A stretch of DNA of 21,920 bases from positions 1 through 21,920 of the IMG/VR virus record IMGVR_UViG_3300030117_002723. One strand, given 5' to 3'. Of this stretch, positions 17,258-21,920 are shown piece after piece (position 1 is the stretch's first letter; every line of letters starts with the position of its first letter). The notes beneath the pieces are model-generated. The model was not told the origin of the DNA. It was given only the letters and a program-made list of their open reading frames with translations, and made no database searches. The stretch is from a virus. Position numbers and translations under genes: made by a program.

Positions 17258-19404
17258 TGAAAAGATTAGGATTAATTTTTTTACTGGTAATTAGTGCAAA
17301 TATATCTGCTCAGTATATTTACGAAGCTAATCAAAACTTATTTGATTTAACTAATCAATCTAATACAACAAATTTAAATAGCGGTGATGACCAACTATCT
17401 GCTGCTTTTAATTTAGATTTTACGTTTCAGTTGTATGATAATTCTTATACATCTGCACGTATGGCAACTAATGGTTGTTTACATTTTGGGTTAGGAACTG
17501 GCAATATAAATTTTAATAATTACTGCGGTGACTATACCCCTGACCCACTGCCTCAATACACTAATACACTGTTTCCTTTTTGGACTGACTTAATACGAGA
17601 TGGTGGGTCAAAAATGTTAGCTAAGAATTTTAGCGATAAATCTGTATTTGGTTGGTATGATTTACGAGAATATAATCGTGCTAATTCAGATAATAGTTTT
17701 GAAGTTATACTTTGGACTAATAACACTTTTGAGTTTCGTTATGGTGAATTAGATATTATAAACCATGATGTCTTGATAGGTGAACAAGGTAATTCATCTC
17801 AGATTTATATGTACCTTTTTCATGACGAGTGTTCTACAGGTACAACAAATGTTGCAGGTACATGTGTCAATATTAATTGGAACAATACCGTTGCTAATAG
17901 TTTATTAGAAAACGGTGGGTCATTGTATGGTAGTAATCTAGATTGTAGTGACCCTTTAAATGATTCGGCATGTCCGGGCTATTGGGAAGCTTTTGATGAT
18001 TTACAATGTGATTTAGACCCGCAGTATGCACCCTCTTGTCCGGGCTACAGGTTTGAAAATGATATTGGTTACTTTGCGTTAGAAGAAGATTTTGGTTATA
18101 CCGAAGAATACGAACAAAGTCAGTTAGGTTATGACGAAGATTATGAAATAGAACAGTTTGGATATTCTGATGACTGGCTTGAAGATGATGGTCAATTTTT
18201 AGGACCACAATTAATTGAAGAGTGGCTTGAACCTGAAACTATATTTATTGAAGAAGGTCTTGTAGTTTTAGAAGAATATGATAGTATGAGTGAAGAAGTC
18301 TACATAGACTTTGATATTCAACCTTTCGATAACGAGCCTATGTTAATAGCTTTACCATCGATTGAGTATGACCCATTACAACGTTTAAATGTTCTTGATA
18401 CTAGAGAATTAGTAGACTTGTATGACTTTGAAACAATAATTAGAGATGAGATATTAAATGAAGAAGAAATTAATGACGTGGATTTTGAAGACTTCGAAGA
18501 AATTGAAGAATGGTTTGAAGAAGAGTTGGAAACAATTTCACAAGATGATGAAGTCATCGAGATTGTCCAAAATAGTGAACAACCTCTATCCGAAATCGAA
18601 GAAGAACAAGAAGTCATAGAAGAGATAGCCGAAGCCGACCCCGCAATCAGAGAGGAAGGAGGTCGAAGTAACATGGATATGAATGTTGCTATGTCTATTG
18701 TGGCTAATACTATAACAACTGCTGTTAACAGTATGAGTGGAACTACTGCCGGAAACTCCATTCATGCTTCTGGAAATACAGTTAGTTCAGGAAGTATTAG
18801 TAGTGCTATCAATGGTGGTAGCAGTGTAGATTTTAGCTCTGGTAGTATCTCTAATTCTTTTGCTAACTCTTCTATGCAAACACAACAGGTTTTAAATAGC
18901 TCTGTTGATACTGGTAGTATGACTACAAACACTACTGACACAACTGTAAGCTCTGTTGAGTCTGGTCCAACTGTTAATACTTCTAATACTATTGCTTCTA
19001 ATACAGGAGGAAATGGAACTAGTGAGACTAGTGCTACAGATTCTATGTCAACCATGACAACAAGCTCAGAGGCGGATGCGATTGCAGAGAATGTTGTTGC
19101 TCAAAATTTAAAAGAACAACAAGAAGAACTAAAAGAACAACAAGAGTCTGGTGAGTATGGGGAAGAAGCTGGACTTGTAGCAGTTATGGGATTTAATCCT
19201 AATTTTGTAGGGTATTATGACCGCACTTTACCTGATAATAATTCTTGGTACGAGTCTAAAAATATATATACAACTGTTACATTAAATGATAATATACAAG
19301 GTTTCTATGCTATGGCAGGTAAAAGTTTAGATGTCATAACTGAGTTAGTGAACTCTCAACCAATGTTAAGTGGAGGCAGATACAATGAATTGGTTTCAAA
19401 CTAA
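17257..19404 (+). CDS. Exported nidogen-like (NIDO) protein with CPGY and acidic repeats
   Basis: A 715-residue protein starting at GTG, which overlaps the previous stop (TAGTG). The GTG is preferred because it gives an intact signal peptide (about 1-18, KRLGLIFLLVISANISA). Residues about 50-195 resemble a NIDO domain: beta-rich, with MATNGCLHFG, LFPFWTDL and VFGWYDLREY followed by SFEVILWTNNTFEFRYGELD. Two cysteine repeats follow, C230 to CPGY (239-242) and C251 to CPGY (261-264). Residues 265-465 are strongly acidic and include three GY-[TDS]-[ED](2)-[YW] repeats at 280-312. Residues about 470-605 are Ser/Thr/Asn-rich low complexity, then comes a Gln/Glu coil (614-632). The end (about 636-700) is a separate small domain, LVAVMGFNPNFVGYYDRTL followed by SWYESKNIYTTV. 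The role is unknown; adhesion or cell-envelope interaction is a reasonable guess from the domain types. Confidence 0.8.
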   Translation: MKRLGLIFLLVISANISAQYIYEANQNLFDLTNQSNTTNLNSGDDQLSAAFNLDFTFQLYDNSYTSARMATNGCLHFGLGTGNINFNNYCGDYTPDPLPQYTNTLFPFWTDLIRDGGSKMLAKNFSDKSVFGWYDLREYNRANSDNSFEVILWTNNTFEFRYGELDIINHDVLIGEQGNSSQIYMYLFHDECSTGTTNVAGTCVNINWNNTVANSLLENGGSLYGSNLDCSDPLNDSACPGYWEAFDDLQCDLDPQYAPSCPGYRFENDIGYFALEEDFGYTEEYEQSQLGYDEDYEIEQFGYSDDWLEDDGQFLGPQLIEEWLEPETIFIEEGLVVLEEYDSMSEEVYIDFDIQPFDNEPMLIALPSIEYDPLQRLNVLDTRELVDLYDFETIIRDEILNEEEINDVDFEDFEEIEEWFEEELETISQDDEVIEIVQNSEQPLSEIEEEQEVIEEIAEADPAIREEGGRSNMDMNVAMSIVANTITTAVNSMSGTTAGNSIHASGNTVSSGSISSAINGGSSVDFSSGSISNSFANSSMQTQQVLNSSVDTGSMTTNTTDTTVSSVESGPTVNTSNTIASNTGGNGTSETSATDSMSTMTTSSEADAIAENVVAQNLKEQQEELKEQQESGEYGEEAGLVAVMGFNPNFVGYYDRTLPDNNSWYESKNIYTTVTLNDNIQGFYAMAGKSLDVITELVNSQPMLSGGRYNELVSN
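17944..18192 (+). repeat. Cys-Pro-Gly-Tyr repeats and 11-residue acidic repeats
   Basis: Bases 17944-18048 hold two cysteine units of about 21 residues, each a Cys, eight or nine residues, then CPGY. Bases 18094-18192 hold three units of 11 residues beginning GY followed by acidic and aromatic residues (GYTEEYEQSQL, GYDEDYEIEQF, GYSDDWLEDDG). The two sets lie 45 bases apart inside the nidogen-like protein. Confidence 0.75.
19372..19376 (+). promoter_or_regulatory. Shine-Dalgarno (GGAGG) inside the preceding gene
   Basis: GGAGG lies 8 bases before ATG 19385 and within the last codons of the nidogen-like gene. It decides the start of the downstream membrane protein and would be lost inside the coding part if GTG 19370 were used. 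Confidence 0.75.
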
Positions 19405-19735
19405 AACAACACAATTAATAGCTTTAGTTTCTATCGTGGGAACTTTAGCAGGATTTGGATATACTGGAGCTACATATATTAATAGATTAGAAAATCTTGA
19501 AGCAAAGATAGGAAAGTTAGGAGCTACAGAACAAGCTCAACAAGCTATCGAAGAAAGATTTGCTGGAATCGAAGCATCAGTAGATTACATTAATAAATCT
19601 TTAGAGGATAAAGATACAACAAAAGATATTGTTGAATTGAAAACTTCAATGGCAACAATTCAAACAGAGGTAAAATCTCTGGAGGGAAAGGTTCAAGAAT
19701 TAGTTAATAGTTCAAAGAACCCATTAGCACAATAA
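19385..19735 (+). CDS. Membrane-anchored coiled-coil protein
   Basis: A 116-residue protein. The ATG at 19385 is chosen over the in-frame GTG at 19370 because a perfect GGAGG (19372-19376) stands 8 bases before it. The gene overlaps the end of the nidogen-like gene by 20 bases in another frame. Residues about 10-31 are hydrophobic (LIALVSIVGTLAGFGYTGA), and residues 32-108 are a predicted coiled coil (INRLENLEAKIGKLG; TSMATIQTEVKSLEGKVQEL). There is no lipobox. The overall plan matches that of the small protein at 5534-5776. The function is unknown; a spanin-like or envelope-tethering role is possible but not demonstrated. Confidence 0.8.
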   Translation: MNWFQTKTTQLIALVSIVGTLAGFGYTGATYINRLENLEAKIGKLGATEQAQQAIEERFAGIEASVDYINKSLEDKDTTKDIVELKTSMATIQTEVKSLEGKVQELVNSSKNPLAQ

Positions 19736-19760
19736 CCTATTTCACATATGGAGGTAAAAC

Positions 19761-19844
19761 GTGAACCGAGAAGAATTATGCATTATGTGCTTTTTCTTTT
19801 GGATAACAGTTTCGATGTTTGTCGCAACTTTTAATATATTTTAA
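19761..19844 (+). CDS. 27-residue hydrophobic micro-protein
   Basis: A short frame starting at GTG 19761 with a perfect GGAGG (19750-19754) 6 bases upstream; it ends at TAA 19842. The product begins MNREELCIMCFFFW and continues as one hydrophobic stretch to the end, so it would be a single-span membrane peptide with two cysteines near the membrane face. It is the last + strand gene before the convergent block, 25 bases after the previous stop. The ribosome site and gene-sized fit favour a real gene; the small size leaves doubt. A lysis regulator or small membrane toxin-like peptide is possible, without direct evidence. Confidence 0.5.
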   Translation: MNREELCIMCFFFWITVSMFVATFNIF

Positions 19845-19849
19845 AATTA

Positions 19850-20083
19850 TTATTTAGAGTTCATAACTCGAGCATTTAGACATGACTCAATATGATTATG
19901 AATCTCATCCATTTTTTGACTAGCTTCTCTTATTATAACCTTTAGAGTTTCATACTCTTCAAGGGTCATGAACTTCTGTAACTTTGTTATGTCAACTTTG
20001 CTACGTTCAGTAATAAGATTACCACTCTTGTCATATAATAATCGGTAAGCTAATAATTGTGCTTCATTTCGTTTCGTCTTCAT
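19850..20083 (-). CDS. Small protein of unknown function downstream of nrdB
   Basis: A 77-residue protein read leftward, whose start overlaps the end of nrdB by 20 bases in another frame; AGGA stands 8 bases before its ATG. It begins MKTKRNEAQLLAYRLLYDKS and is helical in its second half (LEEYETLKVIIREASQKMDE). There is no membrane segment, and its single cysteine is not part of a metal-binding motif. The close link to the reductase genes implies co-expression, but no function can be assigned. Its stop is 5 bases from the stop of the convergent micro-ORF. Confidence 0.75.
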   Translation of the reverse strand: MKTKRNEAQLLAYRLLYDKSGNLITERSKVDITKLQKFMTLEEYETLKVIIREASQKMDEIHNHIESCLNARVMNSK

Positions 20084-21056
20084 TGTTTAGTCCTGCAAAG
20101 GTCAATTGTCCATAATCGCCTCTAAGTCCTGCTTTCTGATATGAAGTAGCTCTGCCTTCAAAAAAGTTTTGATGCTCTACTCCCAATACATCATCTAACC
20201 AAGTCAGGGGATTATCCTTTTGCTTGTAATTTGGTTTTAGCCCTAACTGTAATAGTCTTCTGTCTGCAATATATTTATTGTAGGCATACATCTCCTCTTT
20301 GGTTAAACCTTCTAGATTACCCATTTCAAACACTAAGTCTAAAAACTTTTCTTCAAGTTTAACCATCTCTCTACATATTTGATAGATTTCTTTTTTAAAG
20401 TCATCTGTCCAAATATCTAAATTCTCTTTTATAAATTCTCTAAATAATTTAGTCATTGCTTCAACATGTAAGCTTTCATCTTTGATTGAGTAAGCTACTA
20501 TCTGACACATACCTTTCATCTTACCAAACCTTTGAAAGTTCATCAGGATTGCAAAGCTACTAAATAATTGTAACCCCTCAGTAAATGCTGAGTAGACTGC
20601 TAAAGTTTTAGCTATAGTTTTCTTATCAGATTTAAGAGGTTTAAAATTACCAACATAGTCATGCTTGTCTGCCATCTCCTCGTATTCAGCAAAAGCTTTA
20701 TATTCTAATTCTGGCATTCCTACTGTATCCAATAGTAAACTGTAAGCATGTTGATGAATAGCTTCCATATTAGCAAACGAAGACATCATCATTCTTGCTT
20801 CTGGTTTTTTAAAGATAGGCATATATTTATCTATATATCCCCCGGCAACATCTACATCTGACTGAGTAAATAATCTAAATATTTGCACTAATAAATTTTT
20901 TTCATTAGCAGTTAGCTTTTCGTTCCAGTCTTTTACATCAGTATGCAAAGGTACAGACATAGGATGCCAATGCATTCTGTTTTGTAAATCATAATATTCA
21001 AACATCCATGCGTAATCAAATGGTTTGTAATGCTCTCTCGTAGCTAGTAATGTCAT
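20064..21056 (-). CDS. nrdB: Ribonucleotide reductase class I, beta (small) subunit
   Basis: A 330-residue radical-bearing subunit of aerobic ribonucleotide reductase, which makes deoxyribonucleotides with NrdA. All expected di-iron ligands are visible: Asp67 (SDVD), Glu98 and His101 (MEAIHQHAY), Glu160 (FTEGLQLF), and Glu194 and His197 (KDESLH). Spacings 67-98 (31) and 160-194 (34) match the E. coli D84-E115 and E204-E238 pairs. Tyr105 is at the place of the radical Tyr122, so it should be a standard tyrosyl-radical enzyme. It is shorter than the 376 residues of E. coli NrdB, mainly between Glu98 and Glu160. Its ATG overlaps the stop of the small gene upstream (TAATG). Carriage on the strand opposite the virion genes suggests separate, probably earlier, expression. 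Confidence 0.97.
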   Translation of the reverse strand: MTLLATREHYKPFDYAWMFEYYDLQNRMHWHPMSVPLHTDVKDWNEKLTANEKNLLVQIFRLFTQSDVDVAGGYIDKYMPIFKKPEARMMMSSFANMEAIHQHAYSLLLDTVGMPELEYKAFAEYEEMADKHDYVGNFKPLKSDKKTIAKTLAVYSAFTEGLQLFSSFAILMNFQRFGKMKGMCQIVAYSIKDESLHVEAMTKLFREFIKENLDIWTDDFKKEIYQICREMVKLEEKFLDLVFEMGNLEGLTKEEMYAYNKYIADRRLLQLGLKPNYKQKDNPLTWLDDVLGVEHQNFFEGRATSYQKAGLRGDYGQLTFAGLNNEDETK

Positions 21057-21265
21057 TAAAACTTCTCCTCTAATGTTTTTAATTTTTCATCTGCGTTTAC
21101 ATATTGGTCCATAAGCTTATCCATTGATTCAACAACATTTGGATGCTCAGCCACTCCTACTTTGTTTTCAAAATATATTTGAAGGTTGGCTTTAGCTTCT
21201 GCTTTTTCTGCTTTGTATTTTGTTTCTAGAGCTTTATACAATAGTGCTCCTGAATATTTAGTCAT
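21056..21265 (-). CDS. Small helical protein between nrdA and nrdB
   Basis: A 69-residue, charged, Lys/Glu/Ala-rich protein (ALETKYKAEKAEAKANLQIY; DKLMDQYVNADEKLKTLEEK), likely two helices or a coiled coil. It has no cysteine and no membrane segment. Its start overlaps the end of the zinc-ribbon gene by 8 bases (ATGACTAA) and its stop overlaps the nrdB start (TAATG), so it is locked into the reductase operon. It could assist the reductase or merely travel with it. The family is not recognised. Confidence 0.75.
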   Translation of the reverse strand: MTKYSGALLYKALETKYKAEKAEAKANLQIYFENKVGVAEHPNVVESMDKLMDQYVNADEKLKTLEEKF

Positions 21266-21419
21266 AATAATTTTCTCCTCTAGGTAAATAAACTAAAACA
21301 AAAGTCCTACAATTTGGACAACTTAAATTTGTTTCCATAATGTACTCTTCGTTTTCATCTTTTTCAATATCGTGGTCTCCACCCCAAATTAATTCTGTAT
21401 TACAGTGCCAACATTTCAT
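21258..21419 (-). CDS. Mini zinc-ribbon protein in the reductase operon
   Basis: A 53-residue frame. The start codon (21417-21419) is 2 bases after the nrdA stop (21421-21423), with GAGGG 5 bases upstream inside the end of nrdA. The protein begins MKCWHCNTELIW and has a second pair in SCPNCRTF: Cys3, Cys6, Cys34 and Cys37, two CxxC knuckles about 27 residues apart, a typical zinc ribbon. The loop between is acidic (about residues 15-29). Such mini-proteins may bind nucleic acid or protein partners. Its place directly behind nrdA, where some phages carry glutaredoxin, is notable, but CxxC pairs arranged this way favour zinc binding over redox activity. Confidence 0.82.
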   Translation of the reverse strand: MKCWHCNTELIWGGDHDIEKDENEEYIMETNLSCPNCRTFVLVYLPRGENYYD

Positions 21420-21420
21420 A

Positions 21421-21920
21421 TCAGCCCTCACAAGCTATACAGTCCACCTCATCTAATTTTATTCGGGGAACTTTAATGTTAACATTCTCTGCTGCTTTAG
21501 CTGCATCAGACCTAAAATAATAAAGTGATTTTAATTTGTTTGCACCATACCAATGAACATCGCTTACGTATTGTAAATACTCATTATGCTGTTCTTGATT
21601 CTGAGAGGAATCCGGTAAGATAAAAAATAAATTGACACTTTGACTTTGACAAACAAACTCTTGTCTTTTGTAGGCATGTTCAACTACCCAGACCTGATTG
21701 ATTTCATCAGCAGTTTTAAATAATTCTTTTTCTTCTTTAGTAAATATTCTTATGTTCTGAATAGAACCTCTGTTATCACTAATCTGTTGCCAAAGTTTTT
21801 TTCTTTTGTTTACTTCTGGAACTTTTTTATTTATTAATTTTTCTAAATTTTTATTTTTAACTTTGTAGCTACCGGATAAAGTCTTGTGCGTATAGACGTT
21901 AGCACGGTATGGCTCAATAC
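21421..21920 (-). CDS. nrdA: Ribonucleotide reductase class I, alpha (large) subunit, 3' part
   Basis: The last 166 residues are present; the gene runs off the right edge. Diagnostic family sequence is visible: IEPYRANVYTHKTLSGSY near the cut edge, then EINQVWVVEHAYKRQEFVCQ, QSVNLFF, a VHWYGANKLKSLYYFRSDAA segment and the C-terminus KLDEVDCIACEG. The final CxxC (Cys-Ile-Ala-Cys) is the pair that shuttles electrons from thioredoxin or glutaredoxin to the active site in this family. Tyr residues in the SLYYF stretch fit the radical-transfer pair of class I enzymes. It would act with NrdB in the cytoplasm to reduce ribonucleotides. The active-site cysteines and the regulatory N-terminal region lie outside the window. 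Confidence 0.95.
   Translation of the reverse strand, partial: IEPYRANVYTHKTLSGSYKVKNKNLEKLINKKVPEVNKRKKLWQQISDNRGSIQNIRIFTKEEKELFKTADEINQVWVVEHAYKRQEFVCQSQSVNLFFILPDSSQNQEQHNEYLQYVSDVHWYGANKLKSLYYFRSDAAKAAENVNIKVPRIKLDEVDCIACEG

Noticed and set aside
19370-19372. GTG 19370 as the start of the membrane coiled-coil protein
   Set aside because: The GGAGG that would drive translation lies just downstream of it and fits ATG 19385 at 8 bases.
19857-19869. GAGTT-CAT-AACTC inverted repeat as a terminator
   Set aside because: The stem is only 5 bp with a 3-base loop and no proper T run follows; it also lies inside the coding end of the - strand gene.

Overview
The window looks like part of the genome of an AT-rich tailed bacteriophage with a short, podovirus-like tail. 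It has very tightly packed genes and no recognisable cellular chromosome genes. A tail-nozzle-like protein, a fibre with a self-cleaving chaperone domain, a run of internal (ejection) proteins and a phage-carried class I ribonucleotide reductase suggest a marine phage, plausibly infecting an AT-rich alphaproteobacterium of the SAR11 type. The host is inferred from sequence style only; no host-specific marker is present.

Layout, + strand (1-19844), a virion and late block: the 3' end of a tail tube/nozzle-like gene (1-975); a 1517-residue tail fibre with many internal repeats and a C-terminal Peptidase_S74 chaperone (979-5532); a small membrane/coiled-coil protein (5534-5776); a Gln/Asn-rich structural protein (5782-7866); a cationic, membrane-active-looking protein that seems to start at a rare ATA codon (7924-8907); two further structural proteins (8912-11553); and a 1331-residue ejection-type protein ending in a GH24-like lysozyme domain (11550-15545). 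A lysis and envelope segment follows: an 80-residue acidic protein, a holin-like membrane protein (15787-16221), two exported proteins of unknown role (16235-17257, with a 144-residue Asn/Thr tract; 17257-19404, with a nidogen-like domain, Cys-Pro-Gly-Tyr repeats and acidic repeats), a membrane-anchored coiled-coil protein (19385-19735) and a 27-residue hydrophobic micro-ORF (19761-19844).

Layout, - strand (19850-21920), a nucleotide-metabolism block read toward the + block: nrdA (3' part only), a 53-residue two-CxxC zinc-ribbon protein, a 69-residue helical protein, nrdB and a 77-residue protein of unknown function. The stop codons of the two converging blocks are 5 bases apart.

How the genes work together: the reductase would supply deoxynucleotides for phage replication. 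The + strand genes would build the tail and the DNA-ejection apparatus and then lyse the cell. The pair of exported proteins placed just after the holin is the least explained part and the best candidate for an undescribed system. No tRNA, integrase, insertion sequence or CRISPR array was seen, and no gap between genes exceeds 60 bases.
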